DNA of 64,000 nt from Frigoriglobus tundricola (GTDB taxonomy: Bacteria > Planctomycetota > Planctomycetia > Gemmatales > Gemmataceae). Of the stretch, positions 25,735 through 34,650 are shown piece by piece; position 1 is the first letter of the stretch, and every line of letters begins with the position of its first letter. The stretch lies in assembly GCF_013128195.2 (NCBI RefSeq), contig NZ_CP053452.2, positions 8,122,001 through 8,186,000 on the forward strand, read 5' to 3'. Below the pieces are notes generated by a model, which was not told the DNA's origin, searched no databases, and saw only the letters and a list, made by a program, of their open reading frames with translations. The position numbers and the translations under genes were made by a program.

Positions 25735-27459
25735 TCAGGTGCTCCCCCGTTCGGGTGTGGGTTCTCGCGCGGCGCCGAACCGCCGGAGGGCGACGGACAG
25801 GACGGCGAACGCGGCCAAAAGGACGACGGTGCCGACGGACCGCCGCACGCGCCCGTCGGCCGCGTCCGCCCGGCGCTCCAGCAGGCCCTGCTCTTCTTCC
25901 TCCATCTCCCGGGTGAGCCGGCGCACCTCGTCCATGAGGTTCTTCCCCCGGTCCTCCCGGACGACCGCGCGGGCCGGCTCGAACCCCTCGTCCCGGCGCA
26001 AGCGGATCGTCTCATCGAGTTCGGTCAGCCGGGCCTCGGTGACGCGGTCCAGGGCGCTCAGGCGGTCCTGCTGGGCCGGGTTGTCGCGGGTCAGCTCCCG
26101 CAACCGCCGGAGCCGCTCCCGCACCTGAACGGTGGCCGCGTCGTAGGGCTCCAGGTACCGCTCGTCGCCGGTAATCAGGTAGCCCCGTTGTCCGGTCTCG
26201 GCGTCCTTCAGGAGCGACATGGTGTCGCGTACCACGGTCAGCACTTCGTGCGTGTGAACCACCAGCCGGTGCGTATCGGCCAGCCCGCGGACGCCAAAGT
26301 ACGAGAGGCACGCGGCGGTCACCACCGCGCCGGCCGCCAGTGCGAACCCGAACGACGCGATCGGCCTGAGGAGCGCCCATCCCGGTGCCGCGGGCGCGTC
26401 GGTTCCGGCGCCCGGGCGCACGCGTCGGGCGGCGTCCACCCCGCCGGCGACCAGGTGCTGAACCAGGTTGTAACAGGCGATCAACAGGAGGACTTGCGGC
26501 CGGTCCACGAGTGCGGTCGCGGCCAGTGCGAGCCCCGACCCGTTGTTGCTCATCCCCAGGCCGAACAGGAGCGCGGTGCGCTCGCCCGGCGTCGCACCGG
26601 TCAGCCGCCCGACCAGCCAGCCGGCGGCGAACCCGATCCCACAGAAACTGATCGCCACGCCCAACATGGCGGCCAGAAAGTCCGGCGACGCCCGGCCCAG
26701 GGTCGCTTCCAGGGCGGCCGACGCTCCGGCGTACACGAGCGCGAGCAGCACGGCCGCGTTGAGTAACTTGAGCGCCGGGCCGGCCCTATCCGGTAACGTC
26801 GGCACGACCGCCCGTGTCAGGAGGCCGGCGGCGGTGGGGAGGAGTACGGCCAGGAACAGAAACGCGCCGCTGCCCGCGCCGGCCAGGGCCCGCAGGGCGC
26901 CCGCGTCGGACCCCGCGAGAACGAGACTCACCGCGTACAGGACGGCCGGCGTGGTGACCGGGCCGAGGAGGGTCGAGCCGAGCACCAGCCCCAGACTCAG
27001 GGCCGAGTCGCCGTCGGCCTTCTTCGCCCACGCGGTCGCGGACCCCGCGATCGGCATGGCGGCGATCATGCCCAGACCCATGAGCAGGGCGGGCAGGTCG
27101 CCGGTATCGCCCCAGAACCGCAGCAGTCCCGCCACGCCGGCCACGAACAGGAGCGGGGCCAGCAGGTTCGCGACCAGACCCGCCGCCAGCACCCACGGCC
27201 GGCGGAGCAGCCCCCGGAACTGGCCCCTCGGGGTGCCCACCCCGGCGTTCCACAACAGCACCGCGAGCAACACCACGGGCGCCGTGACGCGCACCGCCGA
27301 TCCGCTGACCTCGATTGCGCCGAGCCCGCACCGGCACAGCCGGCACCCGGGAGCGGGGACCAGGACGGCCAGCACATAAGCCGCGAGCAACAACGGGAGG
27401 AAGTTCCGGTCGGTCAGCTTGGCGAGCCGCGCGAACGGGGCAGGGGGGGAGCCGGTCAC
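25735..27459 (-). CDS. BASS-family transporter fused to a CHASE3 sensor domain
   Basis: The 574-residue product uses a GTG at 27459 that overlaps the upstream MFS stop (GTGA), with GGAGG seven bases before it. Residues about 15-330 form a ten-helix BASS (bile acid:sodium symporter) domain: GMIAAMPIAGSATAWAKKAD with LGLVLGSTLLGPVTTPAVL is the first crossover, and LLFGLGMSNNGSGLALAATA is the second. After a further TM (about 363-390) comes a CHASE3 domain (about 400-535; TMSLLKDAETGQRGYLITGD, then YLEPYDAATVQVRERLRRL) and a final TM (about 537-560). No kinase, cyclase or methyl-accepting domain follows. CHASE3 normally feeds such an output, so this would be a transporter with a built-in sensor; its function is inferred only. 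Confidence 0.82.
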   Translation of the reverse strand: MTGSPPAPFARLAKLTDRNFLPLLLAAYVLAVLVPAPGCRLCRCGLGAIEVSGSAVRVTAPVVLLAVLLWNAGVGTPRGQFRGLLRRPWVLAAGLVANLLAPLLFVAGVAGLLRFWGDTGDLPALLMGLGMIAAMPIAGSATAWAKKADGDSALSLGLVLGSTLLGPVTTPAVLYAVSLVLAGSDAGALRALAGAGSGAFLFLAVLLPTAAGLLTRAVVPTLPDRAGPALKLLNAAVLLALVYAGASAALEATLGRASPDFLAAMLGVAISFCGIGFAAGWLVGRLTGATPGERTALLFGLGMSNNGSGLALAATALVDRPQVLLLIACYNLVQHLVAGGVDAARRVRPGAGTDAPAAPGWALLRPIASFGFALAAGAVVTAACLSYFGVRGLADTHRLVVHTHEVLTVVRDTMSLLKDAETGQRGYLITGDERYLEPYDAATVQVRERLRRLRELTRDNPAQQDRLSALDRVTEARLTELDETIRLRRDEGFEPARAVVREDRGKNLMDEVRRLTREMEEEEQGLLERRADAADGRVRRSVGTVVLLAAFAVLSVALRRFGAAREPTPERGST

Positions 27460-28697
27460 GCGGGCACCTCCGCGCGGCGCCCGCTGCGGGTTTCGGGCAT
27501 GAACACGAGGAACAGCGCGGCGCCGACGGCGGCGACCAGGGCGAACGCCCGGAACGCGGCGGCGAAACCGAGGTGCTGAACGAGCGGGCCGGCGAGCAGC
27601 GGTCCCAGCACGCCGCCCACCGCGAGTGCCGTCGCGAGTACCCCCTGGAGCGCGTTGAACCCGCCCTTTTCGCGGGTCAGGTCGGCGCACATGACGGCGA
27701 TCACCACGCCGTACACGCCGGCCCCGATCCCGTCGAACACTTGCAGAGCAACGAGTTCCCACGGGTCCGACGAGAACGAGTAGAGCAGAATGCGCACCGG
27801 CAGCGCGACGAACGCGACCCCGAACACCGGTTTGCGGCCCCACCGGTGGCACGCCCAACCCGCGAGTACGGCGACCGGGATCATCACGACCTGGGCCACA
27901 AGGACCACGGCCGCCACTTGGGTGTCGCTGCCGCCGAGCCGCGCAATGTACTGGCCGACGAGCGGCATCACGGGCGCGTTCGCCAGGTGGAACAGTGCGA
28001 CGGCGGCGAACAGGATGACGACGCGCCGGTCCCCGAACAGCGCCCGAAACCCCGGACCGGCTTCGACCCGGGCGCCCGGTTCTTCCTTCAGGTCGGTCGG
28101 GCGGATCAGGAACACGCTGGCGGCCGCAAGGGCGGATACCACGGCGACGGTGTAGAACACGGCCGGCAGCCCGAGCCAGGTGGCAACGGCCATCGCGGTC
28201 AGCGCCGCGGCGATGTTGCCGGCGTGGTTCCAGCCCTGGTTTTCGCCCATGAGCCGGTGCAGTGCGGCGTGACCCGCGAGCCCCAGGGCCAGCGCGCCGA
28301 GGAGCGGAACGAAGAACGCCTGACCCACCCCGCCGAGGAACACGAGCGGGCCGATCACCCATCCGGTGTCCGGGACGAGTGGTAACAGGCCGAAGCACAC
28401 CCCGACCACGAGCGACGCCCCCGCGAGCAGGAGCCGGCGGTTGCGGAACCGGTCGGTGAACACGCCGGCGGGCGTCTGGGCCAGGAACACGCCCAGCCCG
28501 CAGGCGGCGGCCGTGTACTGGATCGCGTCGTCGCGCCAGCCCCGGTCGGCGAGCAGCTTTGCCAGGAAGGGGATGACCACGCCGGTCAACTCGGCCAGGA
28601 AGAAATTGGCCGCGTTCAGGCCGAACCGATCGCGCGGGTCGAGCTGAGGGGCCTGCTCCGCGGTCGGTTCGGGCGGTGATTCAACCATCGCAGGCAT
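27456..28697 (-). CDS. MFS transporter (first gene of the operon)
   Basis: The product is 413 aa from ATG 28697 (GGAG eight bases upstream). Twelve hydrophobic segments are present; RDRFGLNAANFFLAELTGVV starts TM1, GVFTDRFRNRRLLLAG is the MFS loop motif and GWACHRWGRKPVFGV its second-half copy. It is paralogous to the MFS gene two positions downstream. Its stop overlaps the GTG of the BASS-CHASE3 gene. The two MFS proteins, the BASS fusion, a phosphoesterase and an anion permease appear to form one transcription unit. The substrate is unknown. Confidence 0.88.
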   Translation of the reverse strand: MPAMVESPPEPTAEQAPQLDPRDRFGLNAANFFLAELTGVVIPFLAKLLADRGWRDDAIQYTAAACGLGVFLAQTPAGVFTDRFRNRRLLLAGASLVVGVCFGLLPLVPDTGWVIGPLVFLGGVGQAFFVPLLGALALGLAGHAALHRLMGENQGWNHAGNIAAALTAMAVATWLGLPAVFYTVAVVSALAAASVFLIRPTDLKEEPGARVEAGPGFRALFGDRRVVILFAAVALFHLANAPVMPLVGQYIARLGGSDTQVAAVVLVAQVVMIPVAVLAGWACHRWGRKPVFGVAFVALPVRILLYSFSSDPWELVALQVFDGIGAGVYGVVIAVMCADLTREKGGFNALQGVLATALAVGGVLGPLLAGPLVQHLGFAAAFRAFALVAAVGAALFLVFMPETRSGRRAEVPA

Positions 28698-28722
28698 GAT
28701 CGGCTCCAATTGGTGGTGCGGG

Positions 28723-28983
28723 TCACGAGAGCGACTTCCGGTGACGCCGCCAGTGCATGCGGCGTGCCGGGGCCGGGCGGCGGGCCGGACGGCGCAGGCA
28801 CGTGCCGACGCCAACGGCCCTCGGAGTCGTTCGCGCCTGTGAAGCCCGCGGTGGCGGCGCGTTGCCCCGTGCGCTCGCGTCGGTCCCCCCCACCAGGGCG
28901 ACGATGACAAGCGCGGCGAGCGGAACCAAAACCAGGTGCATCAGCGGATCGCGCACCGGATCACTGAACTCGTTCGGAAACAC
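28723..28983 (-). CDS. Possible small membrane protein
   Basis: An 86-codon frame starts at GTG 28983 with GGGAG nearby. It has one hydrophobic helix (MHLVLVPLAALVIVALVGG) followed by a basic, proline-rich tail. It ends 25 bp before the MFS start and could be the first gene of that operon. The tail looks like GC-biased non-coding sequence, so only the first 40 residues are convincing, and the whole may be spurious. Confidence 0.35.
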   Translation of the reverse strand: MFPNEFSDPVRDPLMHLVLVPLAALVIVALVGGTDASARGNAPPPRASQARTTPRAVGVGTCLRRPARRPAPARRMHWRRHRKSLS

Positions 28984-29069
28984 GACAGGTCTCCCTGTTC
29001 CTAACTGTCGGAACGGTTATGGTCGCGTGTGCGTGGGGGCGCTCGATGGCGCCGACGCACCCGAACCGG

Positions 29070-29600
29070 TTAGTGAGGGGGCTTTCCGTGGGCGATTGCG
29101 ATGCCGTTAACGGCCCGCGCCTCAACGACCCGGTGGCCGGTGACCGTGGCCCGGACCGGTCCTTCGGCGACAACGTGGCTCCCGATCTTGAGCGGGACCC
29201 GGTGCATCCCGTGCGGCTTCATGTGAACGAAGTCGCCCGAATCGAGAACCACTCCGTTCGGCTCGCCGTGGCGGGCGTAATTGAGCCGAGCGACAACGCC
29301 CTCCACGGTCGTCACGCCGCTTTGATCGGGACCCGCATCCGGGTTCGCGACGAACTCGTAGACCGGGTGGTCGCCGGGGTCGTGTTTGGCGGCGTGGTGG
29401 TCGTCGGTGACCTCGACGCGGTACCTGCTGCCCTGCGCGGGGGCCGGGTGGGTGGCGGCTTCGGGTCCGTGCGGGAAGTTCACCTGAACCGGACCCGTAT
29501 CGGTGTCCAGGACGAACCCCTCGATATCGCCTTTCGGGCTGAAATTGTGTTGGAGAACCACGCCGGAGAGAGTTCGGGTGTTGTGTCGGTGCTTGCCCAC
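29070..29600 (-). CDS. Hypothetical protein with two OB-like repeats
   Basis: The 176-residue product starts at GTG 29600 with AAGGA upstream. It contains an internal duplication: LSGVVLQHNFSPKGDIEGFV then LDTDTGPVQVNFP in the first half, and VEGVVARLNYARHGEPNGVV then LDSGDFVHMKP in the second. Each looks like a small beta-barrel (OB-like) unit. The middle is rich in His/Asp (VTDDHHAAKHDPGDHP), a possible metal site. There is no signal peptide. I do not recognise a named family. A hairpin separates it from the next upstream gene on the same strand. Confidence 0.7.
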   Translation of the reverse strand: MGKHRHNTRTLSGVVLQHNFSPKGDIEGFVLDTDTGPVQVNFPHGPEAATHPAPAQGSRYRVEVTDDHHAAKHDPGDHPVYEFVANPDAGPDQSGVTTVEGVVARLNYARHGEPNGVVLDSGDFVHMKPHGMHRVPLKIGSHVVAEGPVRATVTGHRVVEARAVNGIAIAHGKPPH

Positions 29601-29636
29601 GGTGTCTGTCCTTCGAATGGTGGTTGGGGTGAGAGG

Positions 29637-29665
29637 CCCACACGCCGGGCGGCCCGGCGTGTGGG
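29637..29665 (-). terminator. 13-bp perfect hairpin after the Lys-rich exported protein gene
   Basis: CCCACACGCCGGG (29637-29649) pairs exactly with 29653-29665 across a 3-nt loop, 14 bp beyond the stop at 29679. The tight loop and position fit a terminator for the minus-strand gene, although a U-run is lacking. Confidence 0.6.
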
Positions 29666-29678
29666 TTCGGGGTGCGAG

Positions 29679-30509
29679 TCAGTTCTTGAGCGGCGGCAGC
29701 GGCGGCGCGCCCCTCTTGGGTTCGGGAGCGAGCGGCGGCGGGGCGGCGGGGCCGTCCCACTCGGCACGGTCGAGGTGTTCGATGACGCGGAGCCAGGCGT
29801 CGGCGGCGTGGGCGAGTTCGGTGGCCTTCCGGTAGTCGCCGGCCTCGTAGGCGGGGCGGGCCTGACGGTACGTGTTCCGGGCCGCCTCGAAGAAGTCCTT
29901 GGCCGCGCCTTTGGTCGGGGGAGCGACGGCCGCGAGTTGTTCCTGAACGTCGGTCAGCGCGTCGAGGGCCGGGGTCCACGGTCCGCGCTCGGTCGCGTCC
30001 GTGCGGGCCTCGCGTCCCTTCGGACCGTCCTTCGGTGGCGGGGGGGCGCCTTTGCCACGCGGGCCATCGAATTCGGCCGGCGGTTCGGGCAACCCGAGTA
30101 CCGGCTGGTACGCCGCCCGCCGCAGGTGTTCGAGGCCCCGCACCGCGTCGTTAGCGGCAACGGCCAGTTCGCGGAAGCGCCGCGGTTCGTCGGGGTACGC
30201 TTTCACGGCGGCTCGGTAGAACGCCTTAGCGTGATCTAGCAGGCGGTTCGCTTCCTTTCCCGCGGGCGCGGACTGTGCCGCTTCCGTGATCCCGTCGAAC
30301 GCTTTGCGAATCTCTTTGGCGCCCTTTTGGGGGCCGCCTTTCGGCCCGTCCTTGGGTCCCTTGTCCTTGTCCTTATCCTTGTCCTTCTTCTCCTTGCCGG
30401 GTTCCTTGTCCTTGGCCGGCTGTCCGACGGCCCCGCCGGCACCGATCACCAGCACCGCAGTAGCCAGGAACAGGGCCGGCGCGACGAGCCGACCGGTTGT
30501 GATCCGCAT
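29679..30509 (-). CDS. Exported hypothetical protein with Lys/Asp/Gly-rich linker
   Basis: The product is 276 aa from ATG 30509, behind GGGAGG. A signal peptide (RITTGRLVAPALFLATAVLV...GQPA) is followed by a low-complexity segment of KD/GP repeats (KEKKDKDKDKDKGPKDGPKG). Two related helical blocks follow, one beginning KEIRKAFDGITEAAQSAPAG with ANRLLDHAKAFYRAAVKAYP, and a second with LTDVQEQLAAVAPPTKGAAK, ARNTYRQARPAYEAGDYRKA and ELAHAADAWLRVIEHLDRAE. These resemble paired TPR-like helices. No family name or function is recognised. Confidence 0.75.
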   Translation of the reverse strand: MRITTGRLVAPALFLATAVLVIGAGGAVGQPAKDKEPGKEKKDKDKDKDKGPKDGPKGGPQKGAKEIRKAFDGITEAAQSAPAGKEANRLLDHAKAFYRAAVKAYPDEPRRFRELAVAANDAVRGLEHLRRAAYQPVLGLPEPPAEFDGPRGKGAPPPPKDGPKGREARTDATERGPWTPALDALTDVQEQLAAVAPPTKGAAKDFFEAARNTYRQARPAYEAGDYRKATELAHAADAWLRVIEHLDRAEWDGPAAPPPLAPEPKRGAPPLPPLKN

Positions 30510-30911
30510 GACCGTGACCTCCCGAGTGTGACCGCGGCTTGGCTCGGCGGAAGAGTGCGTGCGGTCGAGGATTCGTTCGCTCCGCCGTGGGCGTGCGGAC
30601 AAAACGCAAACGCAACGCCGCCCGGACCCCGGGTGAGCGGATTTCGGATCGACACGGAGGAAATCCCTGTGATTTGCAGGGATTGTGAAGCGAAAAATCG
30701 CGGTGTGGTGGCGGGATGTGGGGTCGCGGATCGATGACTTCTGGGCGGGAATCCCCCGGCGAGTGACCGGTTCCCGCCCAAGGGTGGGTGAGACTTCAGG
30801 GCGTCCGGGGGTGCCAGGGCTTTCGACCCGTTGCGTACCAGATCTCTGGTGAATGATTTGTCTCGAACGTGGCCATCATTGTCTCCGCCACTACGAAGCG
30901 CACTCCCCCAT
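30510..30911. other. Intergenic region with two hairpins
   Basis: No supported gene. An 8-bp stem (30662-30669/30677-30684, AATCCCTG) and a 9-bp stem (30743-30751/30771-30779, GGGCGGGAA) are present. The promoter of the exported-protein gene should be at its left end. The right end merges into the IS630 remnant. Confidence 0.45.
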
Positions 30912-31325
30912 CCGCCAGGAACTGACGCGCCTGAGTCGTTCCCAGGCCACCTCGGCTGTTCGTGTCGCCCGCCGTCATGCTCCTGGCTGTTGCGGCCGGT
31001 TCTGACTATCAGGACGCGGCGCGTGCGGCCTGGCGTAAGAGCGGGGACGCGGTGTCCCATCTGGTCGCTCGGTTCAACCGCGAGGGCCGGGCGGCGCTGG
31101 ACACGCGGCACGGGAGGCCACAAGCCGACTTACGGTGCCGCGGCCGAGGCCCGGATCCTGCGGGAAGCGGCCACACCCCGACCCCAGAGGCCGACGGCAC
31201 CGCTACGTGGTCCCTGGCGATCCTCCGCCGGGTCCTTCGCGCCGCCCCCGATGGGCTCCCGGCCGTCTCCACATTCACCATTTGGCAGGTGCTCCGCGGG
31301 GCCGGGTACACGTACCGCGCGGAGC
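30912..31325 (+). pseudogene. IS630-family transposase remnant (N-terminal domain, frameshifted)
   Basis: Pieces of an IS630-type HTH domain occur in order in different plus frames: [20 protein letters not shown], then [20 protein letters not shown] with [20 protein letters not shown], then [16 protein letters not shown], then [20 protein letters not shown] and [17 protein letters not shown]. At least three frameshifts separate them, and the DDE catalytic half is missing. It differs clearly from the intact IS630 element at 6.5-7.9 kb. It stops 5 bp short of the 3' end of the MtfA-type gene. Confidence 0.8.
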
Positions 31326-31330
31326 GGTCA

Positions 31331-32137
31331 TCAGAGGGGAATACAGTCCTCGCGCTCGGACGCGCGGAACCACGCGGTCGGATCGACCCGGTAGTACGCG
31401 GCCAACAGGTCGTACACCTGTGGGTGCCGGGCCTTCAGGTCGTGCGGGCGGCAGTAGAACACTTCGGTCGCGTCGGCGAAGAACTCCGCCTCGTTGTCGG
31501 CCGCGTGCGGGGTGAAGAAGAGGTCCGAGGGGTTCTCGCGGAGCGCCCGGCGGTGATCCGCAAACGCGACCGCCATCACGTACTTCCAGCGCGCTTCGAG
31601 TGCAGAGTCCCCGAGGTCCGGCGCGCCCGACGACGCGCCGTCAACGAAGTCGAGTTGGTGGGCGAACTCGTGGACCACCACGTTGTACCCGGCGTCCGGA
31701 TCGCGGCCCTCGCGCTGCACCTCGTCCCAGGCCAGGAGCACCGGTCCGCGGTCCACCGCTTGACCGCCCAGCGGCGTGTCGGACAGGAGGTCGTCCTCCC
31801 AGTCGTCGCCCGCGACCGGCGTCCGGAACTCGGTCGGGAACACGATGACCTTGCGCACCCGGGCGAAGTAGTCGCGGTCGGTGCCGAGCAGCAGCAGCGC
31901 GGCTTGAGCGGCAATCGTGACGGTCATTTCTTCGGAAACGATGAGCACCCCGCCGCGGCCGAGCCACTGCTTTTCCGCGATCAGGATGCGGGCGAGGTCG
32001 CGCAGCCGCGACCGTTCGTCAGGGCCGAGGAGCAGGTAGTGGCCGACGTTGCGTTCGAGGAACCCGGTCCAGCGGAGCGGGAACGGCTCGGCGAGTAACT
32101 TTCGCCGTCGGCGGGTGCGCAGCCAGGAGAACAGCAT
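31331..32137 (-). CDS. mtfA: MtfA-type zinc peptidase (M90 family)
   Basis: The product is 268 aa, the usual MtfA length. The zinc-peptidase motif HEFAHQLD lies at H156-E157...H160, with a third ligand candidate in [15 protein letters not shown]. Other MtfA blocks are present: [20 protein letters not shown] and [12 protein letters not shown]. In E. coli MtfA is a cytosolic aminopeptidase that binds the repressor Mlc and affects glucose PTS expression. No Mlc/PTS genes are visible here, so only the peptidase activity should be inferred. The gene end abuts an IS630 remnant but appears complete. Confidence 0.92.
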   Translation of the reverse strand: MLFSWLRTRRRRKLLAEPFPLRWTGFLERNVGHYLLLGPDERSRLRDLARILIAEKQWLGRGGVLIVSEEMTVTIAAQAALLLLGTDRDYFARVRKVIVFPTEFRTPVAGDDWEDDLLSDTPLGGQAVDRGPVLLAWDEVQREGRDPDAGYNVVVHEFAHQLDFVDGASSGAPDLGDSALEARWKYVMAVAFADHRRALRENPSDLFFTPHAADNEAEFFADATEVFYCRPHDLKARHPQVYDLLAAYYRVDPTAWFRASEREDCIPL

Positions 32138-32513
32138 GGAGGCATTGTACCGAAACGAGCTGATTCCCCGACCGGGGCGTGCGCCGGTCGTTCGATCGCT
32201 CCGGTTGACTGCCGGACAACGAACACCGGCGCGGTGAGGCGTGCCGTCGCCCTACAGAGTGTGGGCCTGCGGAGTCGCTCGCCGAAATCACCGCGACGAT
32301 TGCTTCCACCTCTGCGGCCAGGGACCAACCGGGAGCGACCCGGCGCGCCGCTGGGCGGCCGCCGGCGTGAGAGTCTCGAGCTTCACCCGCGTAACCGGTT
32401 CGTCGGGTCTGGTAGAGAGCCGAGTCGCGAGGACGAGTGTGCGCATGGAACGATTGGATCAGGCGGCAGCGAGCCGGGAAGAGGTACTCGCGCCGCACCG
32501 CCCGCCGTGCGTG
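32138..32513. other. Intergenic region without a supported gene
   Basis: About 375 bp between the MtfA start and the end of the TPR-like lipoprotein gene. Translations in all frames are GC artefacts. The MtfA promoter should lie in the first 100-150 bp; no clear hairpin was found. Confidence 0.4.
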
Positions 32514-33717
32514 TCACTTCCTCTTCCCGGCCTGGTCCATCTTCTTTCGGGTCGCCTCGCTCCGCAGCAGTGGCGGCTCGGCCTCCCCGGGCATCAGCCG
32601 GGCCGCCTCGTCCGCCGCCGCCACGGCCTCGTCGAACCGCTTGCGCTGGATCGCCATCTTCGCCTTGCTGACCCACTGGTCGTACTCCGCTATCACCCGC
32701 TCCGCGTCGCGCCGCAGTTGCGTCGCCTCCGCGTGGTCGGCGACGATGCCCTCGGCCTGCTGGGCCACCTTGACCGCGTCCCGGTAGCGCCGCGCGAGCA
32801 TGGCCGTCTTCGCCTCGGCGAGGGCCTGCTTGTACCGCTCCCGGTCCGCGTCCGTCAGGGCCTGACGGGCGGCGGCGAGCAGCGCCTTGACGGCCTCGTC
32901 TCGGGGCATCAACCGCGCGGCGATCTCGAACTCGGTGACCGCCTCGGCGGGGCGGTTCGCGGCCCGCGCGTCCCGGCCGCGGCGGACGTGACCCTCGAAG
33001 TCGGCGGCCAGCTTCTCCGCGGCGGCCGCCTCGTCGCCGGGAACTAGGGTTTCGGCGCTCGTGAACCACCGGACCGCGGCGTCGTGGTTCCCCGCGCCGG
33101 CCGCCAGCCGCCCGGCGCCCATCGCCTTCTCGTACTCGTCCCGGATCTCCGTGCGGCGGGCGTTCTGTGCTTTCTGGAGCAGCCCCCGGACGGCGGCATC
33201 GGACGGGGCCTTCTGGGACGCGGCGAGAAACGTGCGGGTCGCGTCGGCGTACTGCTTGGCGTCGAACTGCTCCGTGCCCTGTTCGACCAGCCGCGGGGAT
33301 CTCGGCGCGGTCCCGGGCGGCGGCCGCATCGGGGTCGTTGGGCTTCCAGCGGAGGGCCGCGACGAACGCCGCCCGCGCGGCGGGGTGCCGCTCGCGGCCT
33401 CGGCGGGTGCGGCCGGCGGCCATCGCCTTCTCGTACTGCTTCGCGTCGTGGTTCCATTTCGCGGCCCGAGCCCGCCCGAGCCAGTTCGCCGTGTCGGCGT
33501 CCTCCGGCCTCAGCGCGTGGGCCTTCTCGAACGCGGCAACCGCGGGCTCGAACGCGCCCGATTCCAGGTGCGCGAGCCCCTCGGTGTACGCGGCGTCGTA
33601 TTCGGCCGCTCGGACCTCTTGCCGGTGGCGCTCGGCCTCGGGATCCACTTGTCCCCCGCAGCCGAGGGCGATACTCAGGACGACGGCCCCGGTGCCGAGT
33701 CGGGTCGAACGTGTCAC
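32514..33717 (-). CDS. TPR-like helical-repeat lipoprotein (one frameshift)
   Basis: Joining two frames gives about 400 aa. The first (from GTG 33717) has a lipoprotein signal with lipobox SIALGCG, then TPR-like repeats such as YDAAYTEGLAHLESGAFEPA and AFEKAHALRPEDADTANWLG. The second continues with FDAKQYADATRTFLAASQKA, YKQALAEAKTAMLARRYRDA and FDEAVAAADEAARLMPGEAE, to a stop at 32514. The break is at a four-base run (GGGG on the plus strand, 33295-33298); removing one base restores a continuous repeat series (AEIPRLVEQGTEQF). It is either a recent pseudogene or an assembly error. TPR proteins usually scaffold complexes; the location would be periplasmic, attached to a membrane. Confidence 0.72.
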
Positions 33718-33903
33718 GGGTCACCACCGCTGGGTAGAAGGGGAGAAGTATCCTGCGGAGTATTCGTCACGACCGTGCAAAGCTTAACGGTAATCGCGGA
33801 ACAAACCGAGTCGCGTCCCCACTCGAGACTCGCGCCACGGGGATGAGGACGTGCGAACAACGTCTGATCGGGGCAGGTGACGGCCGACCGGGCCAGGGGC
33901 GGC

Positions 33904-34650
33904 TCACGTACGCCTCCGCCGCGGCGGACGGGGCCACCGGTCCCCCGCCACGTCCTTCAGGTCGTCCACGATCAGGCTACACTCACGCGCGGCACCCTGA
34001 ACCAGCGCCTCCCGGTCCGCGAAGAACTGGTCGGCGGCCCAGTCGGCTGAGGACTGAGCGAGGACCGCCCCGGGCGCCATCGCCGACGGGAGCGCGGACC
34101 CGGTGAGCGGAACGTTCCGGCGCGGCGTTCGCAGCCGCCCGGTGATGCGCCACCCCTGCTCGACGCGCTCCACCGCGAACGTCAGGCCGGGCACGTCCGT
34201 TGCGCGGACCCGTTCGATCGGCCATGCGGCGAGGGCGAACGGGGCAACCGCGTGCCATAATTGGAGCGTCACATCCAGCTCGGCGAGCATCCCGCGACTA
34301 AACACGCCCAGCGCCGCGCCGATGCGAACCGTCACCCGGTCGCCGGCACCGTCCCACGACCAGTCACCAAAAGCAAGTCGGGACGGTCCGAGCCCCAGTG
34401 CCGACAGCCACAGTGCGGGGTGTGACGCCGTCGTCAGGTCGGTGAGTGTCTTCAGTGCGGCGTAATAGTCGGGATCGTCGATCAGTTCCGCGCCCCGAAA
34501 CCGAGCGGCGACCACCCCCGCCCGGATGAATCGCCCGAACACACTCTCGCCGCGCTCCTCGAGCCAGTCGGCCAGAACGAGGCGCGCGGTGTCGTCGGCG
34601 GGGTCGTTGAGCACGTTCGCGAGCAGGGCGGTGCGGTCGTCCACGGCCAC
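33904..34650 (-). CDS. TIGR02996 domain-containing protein
   Basis: The 248-residue product starts ALLANVLNDPADDTARLVLA then DWLEERGESVFGRFIR, the N-terminal TIGR02996 motif (DDxxRLVxADWLEExGxxxxAxFIR), a planctomycete-expanded domain of unknown function. The remainder has alternating beta/leucine-containing segments but no named domain. No signal peptide is present. The stop is 186 bp from the TPR-like gene's start on the same strand. Confidence 0.82.
   Translation of the reverse strand: MAVDDRTALLANVLNDPADDTARLVLADWLEERGESVFGRFIRAGVVAARFRGAELIDDPDYYAALKTLTDLTTASHPALWLSALGLGPSRLAFGDWSWDGAGDRVTVRIGAALGVFSRGMLAELDVTLQLWHAVAPFALAAWPIERVRATDVPGLTFAVERVEQGWRITGRLRTPRRNVPLTGSALPSAMAPGAVLAQSSADWAADQFFADREALVQGAARECSLIVDDLKDVAGDRWPRPPRRRRT

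Noticed and set aside
30796..30978. Minus-strand 60-codon frame (containing FVVAETMMATFETNHSPEIW)
   Set aside because: It looked briefly protein-like, but it is partly antisense to the IS630 remnant and has no recognisable family or ribosome binding site.
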